DNA from: Eubacterium sp. | GTDB lineage: Bacteria; Bacillota; Clostridia; Lachnospirales; Lachnospiraceae | Reading direction: 5' to 3' | Assembly: GCA_017965495.1 (NCBI GenBank) | Contig: JAGCPW010000095.1 | Span: 116,055-180,054 of the forward strand | Length of the DNA: 64,000 bases | In this document: piece after piece, positions 11,159-19,030 of the stretch | How positions within the stretch are numbered: position 1 is the first letter of the stretch | Layout: each line of letters begins with the position of its first letter | The notes under the pieces: model-generated | The model's database searches: none | What the model was told of the DNA's origin: nothing | Seen by the model: only the letters and a program-made list of their open reading frames with translations | Program-made: the position numbers and the translations under genes

Positions 11159-12150
11159 TCGGTGCTATTTTCGCGGCAGCAATAATACTTGGTTATTGTT
11201 TTTTTCATAATAAGTAGACTAAGCATAAAAAAGGCATCATAGAAACTGAATATGCATAGAAGTTGATAACCGAAATTTCCAACAGTGTAGTCGCTGAAAA
11301 GAATAAGTTAATTGACGAAAGGGTTGCGGAATACACAAGAAAAGTAACTGATGAATATGAAGCTAGAAGAATTTAGATTGCTAGAGAGTTTTAGATTTTA
11401 GAGAATGAACTTTCAAATGCAATCATGAACAAAGATGCTCGTATAAGGCAAATAACGGAAGAACTTTCTCAGCAATCAGTTTTTGTGGCAACGGAAAATA
11501 CTGAAAAGCTTAATTAGTTATAGCGAGAATTTCTTGCCGCGAAAGAACAGATACAATCAGACTTCATAATATTCTCTGATGACATCGCGGCGAAAAAAGA
11601 AGCTCTTCAAAAGGAACTTGCGGCGCAAGAAGCAAAACAAAAAGAAATCATAGAACAGTATAAACGTGCCGAGCAAATCAGAGAACAAGAAAACTTCTAT
11701 CGTATTGTCCTTACCGACGATGAAAAAGAAGACGTTCGCAAGCTTCGTAAAATGGCAGAAGACTTACATGACCCAACTGCCCTTTATAAACTTATCTATG
11801 AGCAATACTACAAACGTCCATTCAATGAACTTATGGGACGTATCATTGGTGAAGATACCAGTGTAGGTATTTATAAAATCACCAACATGGAAAATGGTAA
11901 ATGCTACATAGGTCAGACCAAACAAGAATTTAAAACACGTTTTCTTCAGCACGTAAAGAGAGGTCTTAAGGTAGAACCGTCTACCAAAAACAAACTCTAT
12001 GCGGCAATGTGGGAAGATGGAGTGGAGAATTTTACCTTTGAAGTTTTGGCGCATTGCGAAGCAGAAGACCTTAATACTAAAGAAAAAGAATTTATCGGTT
12101 TCTATAAAGCTAATGAATGGGGATACAATTCCACAATCGGTGGCTCATAA
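11146..12150 (+). CDS. Membrane-anchored coiled-coil protein with C-terminal GIY-YIG nuclease domain
   Basis: 334 residues, with six TAGs (first at 11215, second at 11257) read as Gln. Order: an N-terminal hydrophobic segment (residues 2-21), a long Glu/Lys/Gln-rich coiled coil (about 30-200), then a GIY-YIG domain (about 240-334) with VGIYKITN, CYIGQT, an Arg in the helix and a terminal Asn/Glu-type region. The layout recalls DUF4041/T5orf172-type proteins, an inference from architecture only. Most ambers lie in the coiled coil. The start overlaps the upstream gene, and a terminator follows at 12181. Confidence 0.7.
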
Positions 12151-12180
12151 TCTTAGACACTTCATTATATTTTCTACAAA

Positions 12181-12219
12181 TAATAGTAGAGGGACTTTGC
12201 CCTCTGCTATTTTCTTTTA
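12181..12219 (+). terminator. Terminator after the GIY-YIG gene
   Basis: Stem AATAG/CTATT plus AGAGGG/CCCTCT, loop ACTTTG, then a T-rich tract. It sits only 17 nt before the next start codon, so it may also act as an attenuator. Confidence 0.8.
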
Positions 12220-12235
12220 AAGAGGTGAAAATATT

Positions 12236-12868
12236 ATGACACAGAAGAAAACAGGAATTGATGGTTATGATTACGCTTGGCCAGTAAGACCAACTATTCT
12301 CCCATGCCCATCAGCACCACCAATGCCGCCTATTAAGCCACCATATCCGGTACCGGTATATCCATTCTATCCACCAGTAGGACCAGGCCCAGTGCCAACT
12401 CCTTTCATTCCGGGATATATCCCACAGCCTCCGGTTCCTCCATGTCCTCCGCCACCTTACTTCCCACCAAAGCCAAGTAAGACTGATGCAAGACTTAAGA
12501 AGCTTCAGGCAGACATTAAAAGACTTGAACTTGTTCAGACTTTAATCACAAAGTTCGAGCAGAAGAATGAGGTAGCTATCCTTACAATTGGCGGCGAAAG
12601 CTATCAGTTTGGTACAGATAGAATTACAAACTCTGAAAAGGAAGTTGTAGACGGTACATATGCAAACGTAATTTGTGCTAACGAAGCAGTTCCTCCAACA
12701 TCAGAATATTTCGATGTTGACCTTGAAGAACTCAGCGTTACACCAAAGGCTCCTACTGACCTTTTACAGACAGAAAAGAGCAGACTTTCTTTAGAAATTC
12801 AGATTATTACACAGGCTCTTTATGAAGACGAACAGTCTCCCAGTTCAGACGAACCAACCGCACTCTGA
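12236..12868 (+). CDS. Proline-rich protein with coiled-coil C-terminal half
   Basis: 210 residues. Residues about 15-80 are strongly Pro/Tyr-rich (many PP, PPYP and PPFxP turns); residues 82-110 form a Lys/Leu helix; the remainder is acidic. No enzymatic motif. It could be a surface or virion protein with a polyproline stalk. The ribosome site AAGAGGTG lies directly behind a terminator stem. It ends in TGA and is followed by a terminator. Confidence 0.7.
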   Translation: MTQKKTGIDGYDYAWPVRPTILPCPSAPPMPPIKPPYPVPVYPFYPPVGPGPVPTPFIPGYIPQPPVPPCPPPPYFPPKPSKTDARLKKLQADIKRLELVQTLITKFEQKNEVAILTIGGESYQFGTDRITNSEKEVVDGTYANVICANEAVPPTSEYFDVDLEELSVTPKAPTDLLQTEKSRLSLEIQIITQALYEDEQSPSSDEPTAL

Positions 12869-12912
12869 TGACATAAGGCCTAGATAAGTTAATAATTAAA
12901 TAATTTTATTTT

Positions 12913-12947
12913 GGAGGAATTACTTATGTGATTCCTCCTTTTCTCTT
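12913..12947 (+). terminator. Terminator after the proline-rich gene
   Basis: Perfect 8-bp stem GGAGGAAT/ATTCCTCC with a 10-nt loop and a T-rich tail that runs into the next promoter. Confidence 0.85.
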
Positions 12948-12974
12948 TACTTTTTAAAAATTTTATGTTATAAT
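12946..12974 (+). promoter_or_regulatory. Promoter for the Pnk-HD gene
   Basis: TTTACT, 17-nt spacer and TGTTATAAT, 32 nt before the ATG; the -35 overlaps the preceding terminator tail. Confidence 0.82.
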
Positions 12975-13006
12975 ATAAATATAAGATTAAGAAAGGGAGA
13001 AAATAT

Positions 13007-13960
13007 ATGAAGCATAATTTTTCAATATATGATGAAAGACCAATCTTTACAATGGTTATGGGTTTACCGGGTAGCGGTAAGTCTACATTTGTAGATGAAA
13101 TAATTGACAATAGTTCTATATCTGTATCTTCTGATTCTCTTAGAGAGGAACTTTTTGGAGATGTAAATGACCAAACACACAATACAGAAGTGTTTGAAGA
13201 AATGTACAAAAGAACTATTGCTGCACTCAAAGAAGGCAAGAACGTATTCTACGATGCAACAAATCTTTCCGGCAAGCGTAGAAAGGCTTTTCTCAATTCT
13301 CTTAACGGTTTAAAGAACAAGGTTCATAAGAGAATTATGGTATTCGCTACTCCAGTAGAACTTTGTATCGCAAGAAATCACCGTAGAGAACGTAAGGTTC
13401 CTACAGAAGTAATCGAAAAAATGTATAAGTCACTCACAATGCCGCGATATACTGAGGGTTGGGATAGTATTATTTATTGGAGAGATGACTCTGTAAATAT
13501 TACACCGGATTTTTATTATGTAGATAGCATTGATAATGACCACGATAGCCATTGGCACCCAAGAAACATTTCAGACCACATGGAAGCTGTTTACGATTAT
13601 GTGGAGAAGAATTGTGATAAACGTGGTCTTAGATGTGATACAATTCTTAGAGCGGCAAAGTATCACGACATAGGTAAACCTTATGTTAAGTCAAGAATCA
13701 ATAATCGCGGCGAAGTTGATACAGAATCACACTACTACAATCATGAAAATGTGGGCGCATACATTCTTGCTTGTTGCGGCGAAAATGATTACACAGTTGC
13801 TCTTGTTCAGTATCATATGGACATCATGCGTGAAAGCCACAATAAGGACGACTTTGACCCAAGAGCTACAAAGGCTTATAAGGATTTTGTAGATGGCTAT
13901 GGTGAAAAGATGGCTGAATGTTTAGTGCTTATCAATGAAGCAGATAGGAGAATGGCATAA
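13007..13960 (+). CDS. Polynucleotide kinase-HD end-healing enzyme
   Basis: 317 residues. The N-terminal half is a P-loop kinase of the polynucleotide 5'-kinase type: GLPGSGKST at residues 18-26, SSDSLR, then DATNLSGKRRKAF and RNHRRERKVP in the lid region. The C-terminal half is an HD phosphohydrolase (about 185-317) with H at SDHMEA, AAKYHDIGKPY and later His/Asp. HD-Pnk enzymes described from bacteria remove 2',3'-phosphates and phosphorylate 5'-OH ends; here the two domains are in the reverse order. Probable role: healing broken tRNA before sealing by the phage RNA ligases. Confidence 0.8.
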   Translation: MKHNFSIYDERPIFTMVMGLPGSGKSTFVDEIIDNSSISVSSDSLREELFGDVNDQTHNTEVFEEMYKRTIAALKEGKNVFYDATNLSGKRRKAFLNSLNGLKNKVHKRIMVFATPVELCIARNHRRERKVPTEVIEKMYKSLTMPRYTEGWDSIIYWRDDSVNITPDFYYVDSIDNDHDSHWHPRNISDHMEAVYDYVEKNCDKRGLRCDTILRAAKYHDIGKPYVKSRINNRGEVDTESHYYNHENVGAYILACCGENDYTVALVQYHMDIMRESHNKDDFDPRATKAYKDFVDGYGEKMAECLVLINEADRRMA

Positions 13961-13968
13961 GGAGGCTG

Positions 13969-14358
13969 ATGAAATTGAAGGATGGACCAATAACACTTAA
14001 TCGAGCGATAAAATGTTACACTCCGCCGCGAAGTCGTAATAAAAAAGCATCTGAGGATTTCTTTAAAAAGTGGAATTTCCATTATGAAGATGCTTGGAAT
14101 TTGGATTATGAAATCGCATACTTTATTCTTATACGACTAATACTATTCAAAGAAAATAAGCATGGTATTCCGGGACGTTTTGGGGACGAAGATTATAGAG
14201 TCGTTGAAAGAAAATGGGACACTATATTAGACAAGATGATTCGAGCCTTTTATTTCTATTTAGCTATAGATGATTATGACCGCACTCCACGAATGACAAA
14301 GGTTATTGAAAAAGGTTTTAAACTTTTTTCTGATTACTACTATAGTTTATGGGACTAA
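13969..14358 (+). CDS. Hypothetical helical protein
   Basis: 129 residues, rich in aromatic residues (Tyr/Trp/Phe), with a basic N-terminus. No known motif. It starts 8 nt after the Pnk-HD gene with an AGGAGG site, so it is probably in the same operon. Confidence 0.65.
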   Translation: MKLKDGPITLNRAIKCYTPPRSRNKKASEDFFKKWNFHYEDAWNLDYEIAYFILIRLILFKENKHGIPGRFGDEDYRVVERKWDTILDKMIRAFYFYLAIDDYDRTPRMTKVIEKGFKLFSDYYYSLWD

Positions 14359-14368
14359 AGTGAAACTA

Positions 14369-14397
14369 TTTACTTTTTGTGAGAGATATGATATAAT
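14369..14397 (+). promoter_or_regulatory. Promoter for structured RNA and amber-suppressor tRNA
   Basis: TTTACT, 17-nt spacer and TGATATAAT. Transcription would start just ahead of the three-way junction at 14409 and run into the interrupted tRNA. Confidence 0.82.
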
Positions 14398-14408
14398 ATA
14401 AATATAGT

Positions 14409-14476
14409 AAAAAGCACGAGTCAGTCGTGTAACAGTTATATAGCGAGAGCATATATTTCTGTCAGTAGGGCTTTTT
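14409..14476 (+). ncRNA. Leader three-way-junction RNA
   Basis: A 7-bp closing stem (AAAAAGC with GCTTTTT) encloses two hairpins: ACGA/TCGT, and ACAG/CTGT extended by TATAT/ATATA. The 3' side ends in a T run, so it could act as a terminator or attenuator controlling the suppressor tRNA downstream. Not recognised as a known family. Confidence 0.5.
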
Positions 14477-14489
14477 GCCGCGAAAATCG

Positions 14490-14684
14490 GGCTTATGTGT
14501 AAAAAAGAGTCGCTGGTTGTGTGTACAAGATATGCACAATAAGGGAAGAAGATGTTGGATTTGCAGAGCATGGGATACCATATTCAACATCCAGACCTAC
14601 TTCAAAAGCTCTGTTTAGACTGTCACTATTTTGCCCATGTGATAGTCGGTTGGGGATTCCGATGGCAATAGGAATCCCATATAA
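14490..14684 (+). ncRNA. Pseudoknotted RNA region upstream of the suppressor tRNA
   Basis: GATGTTG (14551-14557) pairs with CAACATC (14585-14591). CAGAGC inside that loop (14564-14569) can pair with GCTCTG outside it (14608-14613), an H-type pseudoknot. Further stems are GACTGTCAC/GTGATAGTC (14618-14626, 14639-14647) and GGGATTCC/GGAATCCC (14653-14660, 14671-14678). No credible coding sequence. Function unknown; it lies on the tRNA precursor. Confidence 0.5.
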
Positions 14685-14806
14685 TTCCAGGTCGTCAAGA
14701 GGCTTAAGACACCGGTCTCGTGGGATGTAATAGTTTACGTAGTATGGGGGCAGAACCTGTATCTCGCTTAAAACCGGCATCGGGGGTTCGAATCCCTCCC
14801 TGGAAA
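14685..14806 (+). tRNA. Amber-suppressor tRNA(CUA), interrupted in the anticodon loop
   Basis: Acceptor TTCCAGG/CCTGGAA, D arm GTC/GAC, anticodon stem CCGGT/ACCGG, T arm GGGGG-TTCGAAT-CCCTC and discriminator A are all clear. The anticodon loop is split by a 49-nt insert (14720-14768). Joining CTC to TAAA gives the 7-nt loop CTCTAAA with anticodon CUA. The U1-A72 pair matches the phage tRNA-Gln(UUG) and is a known GlnRS identity feature, so charging with Gln is likely. Splicing one base earlier would give UUA instead; CUA fits the amber recoding seen throughout. Confidence 0.8.
14720..14768 (+). other. Mini tRNA-like intron of the suppressor tRNA
   Basis: The insert starts with G and can close a 7-bp acceptor-like stem (GTGGGAT with ATCTCGC, two G-U pairs), a 5-bp T-arm-like stem (ATGGG with CCTGT) and one hairpin (GTAA/TTAC). 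It has no anticodon arm and no CCA. It is too short for a group I intron. By analogy with the inserts at 47711 and 48805 it is probably a reduced form excised by tRNA processing. Confidence 0.6.
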
Positions 14807-14851
14807 TCGCGGCAATCCGCAAATAAAATAATTTAAAAGAGGTAATAATTT

Positions 14852-15214
14852 ATGTACAAATGTCCAGTATGCAATTTTTCAACAGACGATATTGTCGCTT
14901 ACAGCGAACACATCGCAAAGGAAGCTGACAAGGAAGTAAAGGCTCAGAAGGACAGAGAGCTGAAGATTAAGGAAAAGGCAGAACAGGAAATCGCAAATGG
15001 TATCAATGCTGTCAACGCTAAGATTAAGGCTTACAACGATAAGTACGGTAAGACCGACCGTATTAAGGAACTTAGTTTCTGTATGGAAGGTAAGGTTGTT
15101 TTTCGCGGCGCAAGTGTGGAAAAGCCTAATTGCCTTATAGAAGACCCACTTGGTAGTTTAAGCAACGAAGAGTTTGAAAAGCTTATCAAGAGCGTATTTG
15201 ACCTTACAAATTAA
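14852..15214 (+). CDS. Small protein with N-terminal C2H2-like zinc finger
   Basis: 120 residues. CPVC at residues 4-7 and a later His (SEHI) form a single C2H2-type finger, followed by a Lys/Glu-rich helix (20-60) and an acidic C-terminal domain. Possibly a nucleic-acid or protein adaptor. First gene after the suppressor tRNA. Confidence 0.65.
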   Translation: MYKCPVCNFSTDDIVAYSEHIAKEADKEVKAQKDRELKIKEKAEQEIANGINAVNAKIKAYNDKYGKTDRIKELSFCMEGKVVFRGASVEKPNCLIEDPLGSLSNEEFEKLIKSVFDLTN

Positions 15215-15223
15215 GGAGCAGCC

Positions 15224-15388
15224 ATGAAAAGATATAAGGACTATTCAAAAGACTTTGATAAGGCTGAACCAATGGATGTTGTACCAAACGAGTACAAGAA
15301 GAAGAAAGAAAAGGATTCAGAGCGCAGACGTTCTAAGCGCAAGAGAGATAATTATTACGATGATGATGATGAGGAGGACTATGAATGA
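15224..15388 (+). CDS. 54-residue highly charged protein
   Basis: Starts after an AAGGAG site, basic in the middle (RRRSKRKR) and ends in an acidic Asp/Glu/Tyr tail. Its TGA overlaps the next ATG (ATGA), so coupling is likely. Function unknown. Confidence 0.6.
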   Translation: MKRYKDYSKDFDKAEPMDVVPNEYKKKKEKDSERRRSKRKRDNYYDDDDEEDYE

Positions 15389-15705
15389 TAGTTAACGGTA
15401 AAATTGGTGCAACAGCACTCACAGGCAATGGCGGCGTAATCGCAGTAGTTACAAAGATTGACGGTAATCAGGCAGAAGCTCAGATTCCAGTTAAGCTGGA
15501 GGACATTGGCAAGGTTCTTGCAATTACAGAAGTTGCTGTTTGGGAAAACCTTATCGGGGCTTCAATCAGAATCAATTATGTTCAGAATGAGGATGGCGAT
15601 TATGCTATTACTAATATCCTGAACTATCTTGAAGATAATGCATCTATTGAGATTGATAATTCAGAACCAAAGCCAGAAGCAGAACCAGTTGAGTCTGCTG
15701 AATAA
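15385..15705 (+). CDS. Small beta-rich protein with acidic tail
   Basis: 106 residues. Alternating hydrophobic beta pattern over residues 1-85, then a Pro/Glu tail (KPEAEPVE). No known motif. Overlaps the upstream gene by 4 nt; a terminator follows. Confidence 0.65.
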   Translation: MIVNGKIGATALTGNGGVIAVVTKIDGNQAEAQIPVKLEDIGKVLAITEVAVWENLIGASIRINYVQNEDGDYAITNILNYLEDNASIEIDNSEPKPEAEPVESAE

Positions 15706-15723
15706 TTTCCACAAATTTCCAAA

Positions 15724-15758
15724 AGTGTCAGTGTTTATAAAGCATTGACACTTTTTTT
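15724..15758 (+). terminator. Terminator overlapping the next promoter
   Basis: AGTGTCA/TGACACT stem followed by TTTTTTT. The 3' strand of the stem contains the TTGACA -35 box of the next promoter. Confidence 0.8.
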
Positions 15759-15773
15759 AATTTGTGGTATAAT
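15745..15773 (+). promoter_or_regulatory. Promoter for the HTH-gene operon
   Basis: TTGACA, 17-nt spacer and TATAAT, with TG at a slightly different position from most others. It overlaps the terminator, so the unit boundary is compact. Confidence 0.75.
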
Positions 15774-15804
15774 TATTTTAGAAAGTTAAGAAAGGAGTAA
15801 GATA

Positions 15805-16095
15805 ATGGCAAGGATAACACAAGAACAAATTGAACAGATTAATGAGCTTTATCTTGTTCATAAGAATAAGTCATTAGTTGCAAGACTGGTAGGTGTGTCT
15901 GTTGCTTCGGTAAATAAATATTTGATACCCGGATATGCCGGCAAAGACAGTGTAGAAGTAGACGCAGACTTCGATGAAAGTAAGATAACAGGCCCGGCAG
16001 AATATGAAACATGGCAGAGTTTTCTTGATGGCTGTAGACTTACACCAGAGGAATGGGCAATGCTTAAAGAATTACAGGGAGAGGTGCTTATATGA
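15805..16095 (+). CDS. Helix-turn-helix DNA-binding protein
   Basis: 96 residues. Residues 5-45 have a resolvase/sigma-like HTH pattern (ITQEQIEQINELY...SLVARLVGVSVASVNKYL). The C-terminal half is acidic. First gene of a six-gene overlapping operon, so it may autoregulate. Confidence 0.72.
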   Translation: MARITQEQIEQINELYLVHKNKSLVARLVGVSVASVNKYLIPGYAGKDSVEVDADFDESKITGPAEYETWQSFLDGCRLTPEEWAMLKELQGEVLI

Positions 16096-16400
16096 AGTAC
16101 GTGCCAAGAGAAATGTTTACTGATGGACAATATCTTGCCGCGATTGATAGCATTGATTTTATTTCTGATAATGGATTAATCTTTGATGGAAGTTTTCATG
16201 TTATCGGCGCAAGACTTATGGGTTTATCTTATCCAGACTACCTTAGGTATCTTCGTTCAAAGGGAGCTACCTTAAAGGGCAAGACCGGATATACTTATGC
16301 TTATTTTAAGGATAAAGATAAGTGTCAGAAGGTTTGTGATGTATTAAACGCAAAGGCGGTAGAATTAACTAATAAGATGAAAGGAAAAGCATATGTTTAA
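16092..16400 (+). CDS. Hypothetical protein
   Basis: 102 residues, no motif recognised. Overlaps the HTH gene (ATGA) and the next gene by 8 nt, indicating tight coupling. Confidence 0.65.
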   Translation: MKYVPREMFTDGQYLAAIDSIDFISDNGLIFDGSFHVIGARLMGLSYPDYLRYLRSKGATLKGKTGYTYAYFKDKDKCQKVCDVLNAKAVELTNKMKGKAYV

Positions 16401-16629
16401 GAGAGTACCAAGATATTTTTATTTAGGCAAGGCATGGATTGTAGCAAAGGAAGGCGGCTATTGTGAAACTACTTTAGCTGTAGATTCGGGAGAAATTGTT
16501 GAGTGGGAAAAAGAAGTCTTTAGTAGAAATGCTGAGGAAGTTATAATTGAATATTATGAATTGATTGGCGAAAAGATGGTATTTCAGGGTAAGGAAGTTG
16601 TAACAAAAGAAATTTGGGGTGAGAGATAA
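16393..16629 (+). CDS. Hypothetical protein
   Basis: 78 residues, beta-rich, with a GKA/EGGYCET-type turn. Overlaps its neighbours. Function unknown. Confidence 0.6.
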   Translation: MFKRVPRYFYLGKAWIVAKEGGYCETTLAVDSGEIVEWEKEVFSRNAEEVIIEYYELIGEKMVFQGKEVVTKEIWGER

Positions 16630-16739
16630 TGGTGGTAACGGTAAGTCTTGGATGGATTCTAAAGGCAATAGGAACCGTTTTGCTTCTTGCTTTTTTGATG
16701 TGGGCTTTAAGTCCACCTAAGAATGGAGGTAAGAAATGA
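16629..16739 (+). CDS. 36-residue membrane peptide
   Basis: TAATG overlap with the upstream stop. One transmembrane segment (about residues 7-27) and a short basic tail. Overlaps the next ATG, which starts another membrane protein; the two may act together. Confidence 0.55.
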   Translation: MVVTVSLGWILKAIGTVLLLAFLMWALSPPKNGGKK

Positions 16740-17308
16740 AACGTTTGTCTTTTTATATGTTGCTTGCCGCGTTTTTATCCGGTTTGTTTTATTCCGCATC
16801 GTATCCCTATATCTACGCAGAAACAGTAAAAGCAGTAACTCAGGGTTATATTAGCTTTGAGTCTGTTTTTGCTTGTTTGGGTAGTATTGTATTTTGCGGC
16901 TTGTGGAACAAGTATAGTGATAAGTTATTTCGCGGCTATCGAATTATACTTTGGCTGGAAGTTTTGTTTGATGTGATATTGTTTGCTGATGTGTTGATAC
17001 GGGGCGACTTGAAATTTTACTTTGTGTTTAATATTATTGTTTATAGTATTATTACTAAGAATTTAGCCTGTGGCGGCACGAAGATGCGAGCAATTGTTAA
17101 TCCAACAGAAAAGCAAAGAGAGTGGTATGATAACTCATGTAACATTGTATGTTCTGCCGCGACCCTCTTGGGTGTCGGTATGACAACGATTTTAAAACCG
17201 AGTTTGACCATGCTTTTTGTATTGGCTCTTTGCGGCAATATAATAGATAATTTTATATATTTGGGTATCTATGGTAAGATTATAAAGGAGAGGAAATGTA
17301 ATGTGTGA
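16736..17308 (+). CDS. Polytopic membrane protein
   Basis: 190 residues with about five hydrophobic segments separated by short charged loops, ending in a basic tail (KIIKERK). The pattern loosely recalls a half-size transporter of the major-facilitator type, but no signature motif is clear. Inner-membrane location is predicted. Confidence 0.65.
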   Translation: MKRLSFYMLLAAFLSGLFYSASYPYIYAETVKAVTQGYISFESVFACLGSIVFCGLWNKYSDKLFRGYRIILWLEVLFDVILFADVLIRGDLKFYFVFNIIVYSIITKNLACGGTKMRAIVNPTEKQREWYDNSCNIVCSAATLLGVGMTTILKPSLTMLFVLALCGNIIDNFIYLGIYGKIIKERKCNV

Positions 17309-17588
17309 CGAAAAGCGATTAGCATATCGAGTAGATGAGTTAGAAGAAAAGCTGACTGACCTTATTGATTATGTTTATAGCATTGGCGCGAAAGATGTAA
17401 TAGATTATATTGATAAGGCCATATATAAAGTTAGCGAAGACGGAACTTATCGTGATGAAGTTGATGGCTATCACAGTCCCGGCGATTGCTATAGTCCAAA
17501 GGGACATTATTGCGGCGATTGTACAAAAAGAACCTGTGCGCATTGTGACTTTGCATATTTAGAAGAAGAGGAGTGGGAAGACGAATGA
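17301..17588 (+). CDS. Cys-rich small protein with N-terminal coiled coil
   Basis: 95 residues. Residues 8-30 form a heptad-like helix; a C-terminal cluster (GHYCGDCTKRTCAHCDF) holds four Cys and a His for a zinc site. Overlaps both neighbours. Confidence 0.62.
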   Translation: MCDEKRLAYRVDELEEKLTDLIDYVYSIGAKDVIDYIDKAIYKVSEDGTYRDEVDGYHSPGDCYSPKGHYCGDCTKRTCAHCDFAYLEEEEWEDE

Positions 17589-17815
17589 ACGAACCTGTAT
17601 TTTCTTATTATGAAATAGTTAATAGTGTAAGTGAAATGCAGTCAAGAGTTTCGGGAAGGTATCTTACATTGAACGATGCAGAAGAAGCATTAAAAGATTG
17701 TTGTGACTGGTATCGCCCTAAAGGTACTGGTACAATTAATGTAGTAGAATTTTACCTTGACCCAACCTCAAATTGTTTAAATATGATTACTCGAAAAGTT
17801 TTTAGTGTTTTTTAA
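17585..17815 (+). CDS. Hypothetical protein
   Basis: 76 residues, start chosen at the ATG that overlaps the upstream TGA. No motif recognised. Confidence 0.58.
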   Translation: MNEPVFSYYEIVNSVSEMQSRVSGRYLTLNDAEEALKDCCDWYRPKGTGTINVVEFYLDPTSNCLNMITRKVFSVF

Positions 17816-17826
17816 GGAGTGATATT

Positions 17827-18171
17827 ATGGAAAAGCGTCAGGCTTTCTATCTCTATCTTGATGATATTCGTGAGATAGACCCTATATACAATCAGTTTAA
17901 ACAGTACAAGCATTGCCATCAGGTTTACGAAGCAAAGTTTTTTGTACAGGCGGCTATTTTTCATCTTGGTATTAATGAGATTTGGTTTGACCTTGACCAT
18001 GACCTTGGTGAGTTTGCTCCATATGGTGGAGATGGTATTGAATTAGTTAATTGGCTTGTTGAGGAGTTCCATGACAAGAATGTTAATTTCAAATTCCATT
18101 TCCATTCTATGAACCCTGTTGGTGTTCAGAACATGAGAAGTGCAATTGAAAAATATTGGGAGGAATTTTAA
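17827..18171 (+). CDS. Cyclic-phosphate-processing receiver-like protein
   Basis: 114 residues. YLDDIRE near the N-terminus, FDLDHDLGE at about 56-64, GIELVNWL and a C-terminal FHSMNPVGVQNM match the pattern of the cpRec receiver-like family, which has been linked computationally to RNA repair through 2',3'-cyclic phosphate handling. It is directly coupled (TAATG) to a macro domain gene. This context supports an RNA end-processing role, still inferred. Confidence 0.7.
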   Translation: MEKRQAFYLYLDDIREIDPIYNQFKQYKHCHQVYEAKFFVQAAIFHLGINEIWFDLDHDLGEFAPYGGDGIELVNWLVEEFHDKNVNFKFHFHSMNPVGVQNMRSAIEKYWEEF

Positions 18172-18650
18172 TGATTTATGTAAAAGGTAATCTTTTAGAA
18201 TCACCTGTTCATATTATCGCCCATCAGGTAAACTGTTTGGGTATTATGGGTGGTGGTATTGCCCTTCAGATTAAGAAGAAGTGGCCAAAGGTATTTGAGG
18301 AATATAAGGAATTTATTGAAGATTGGGAATATTGTAATGGTGGAGAACTCCCGCTTGGTCATTGCTATACAGTAAACATTAATAAAGGACGAACTGTTGT
18401 TAATATTTTTGGCCAGAATGGAATTGGTGGCATGGCGACAGATTATGATGCCGTAAGAAAGGCTTTTATTGAACTTCACGAGTATCTTATTAGTGACAAG
18501 TTGTACAGATATGACTCACAAATCCCAGTTGGTATTCCATATAAAATGGGTTGTGGACTTGGCGGCGGAGATTGGGACACTTATCGTAAAATGCTTCAAG
18601 AACTTGAAGATGAATATAATTTTCTTTTTATTGTTCACATTTTGGGATAA
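18171..18650 (+). CDS. Macro domain protein (ADP-ribose / ADP-ribose 1''-phosphate processing)
   Basis: 159 residues, the typical size of a stand-alone macro domain. Conserved stretches: GNLLESPVHIIAHQVNCLGIMGGGIA, split here as residues 4-13 and 14-29; then NIFGQNGIGG and IPYKMGCGLGGGDW. Such enzymes dephosphorylate ADP-ribose 1''-phosphate, a by-product of some tRNA splicing routes, or reverse ADP-ribosylation. Its start overlaps the cpRec-like gene stop. Either RNA repair or anti-defence fits. Confidence 0.85.
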   Translation: MIYVKGNLLESPVHIIAHQVNCLGIMGGGIALQIKKKWPKVFEEYKEFIEDWEYCNGGELPLGHCYTVNINKGRTVVNIFGQNGIGGMATDYDAVRKAFIELHEYLISDKLYRYDSQIPVGIPYKMGCGLGGGDWDTYRKMLQELEDEYNFLFIVHILG

Positions 18651-18661
18651 ACTGGTAGGTA

Positions 18662-18690
18662 TTTACTTTTATCTTAACTTGTGTTATAAT
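18662..18690 (+). promoter_or_regulatory. Promoter with TGGTAG box
   Basis: TTTACT, 17-nt spacer, TGTTATAAT. TGGTAG ends 3 nt before the -35. Transcript start AGAAAGTTAAGA. Confidence 0.85.
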
Positions 18691-18721
18691 ATATACAGAA
18701 AGTTAAGAGAGGAGAAAAGAA

Positions 18722-19030
18722 ATGTTCACTTGTAAAGATTGTGATTTCTACCTTCAGAAATTTAAAGGACAGTGCCCCGACCCTAGCGAGGACTGCGGTC
18801 ATAAGAGCGATTGCTACGGTTGGTGTGATAAATATGATGTAGATGTTTGTGGCTATAGTCCTCGTGATTGTGTTACAATGACATCTTGCGGCGAATGTAA
18901 GAATTTTAAACTCTATGAGGGTGGTTCTCATAATGAGTGTGAAGGTTATTGCGCGATAGATGGTATGCGCAGACACGATGGAGCGGGAGCGGGATGTGAA
19001 GATTTTGAAGAAAAGGAGGTTATGATTTAA
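18722..19030 (+). CDS. Cys-rich zinc-binding-like protein
   Basis: 102 residues with about 14 Cys, many in CxxC or CxxxC pairs (CKDC, CGECKNF), plus several His. Probably several metal sites or disulfides. Function unknown. Coupled to the next gene by TAATG. Confidence 0.65.
   Translation: MFTCKDCDFYLQKFKGQCPDPSEDCGHKSDCYGWCDKYDVDVCGYSPRDCVTMTSCGECKNFKLYEGGSHNECEGYCAIDGMRRHDGAGAGCEDFEEKEVMI

Noticed and set aside
14720-14768. Group I or II intron in the suppressor tRNA
   Set aside because: 49 nt is far too short for a ribozyme core; the 70-nt Asp insert is also too short.
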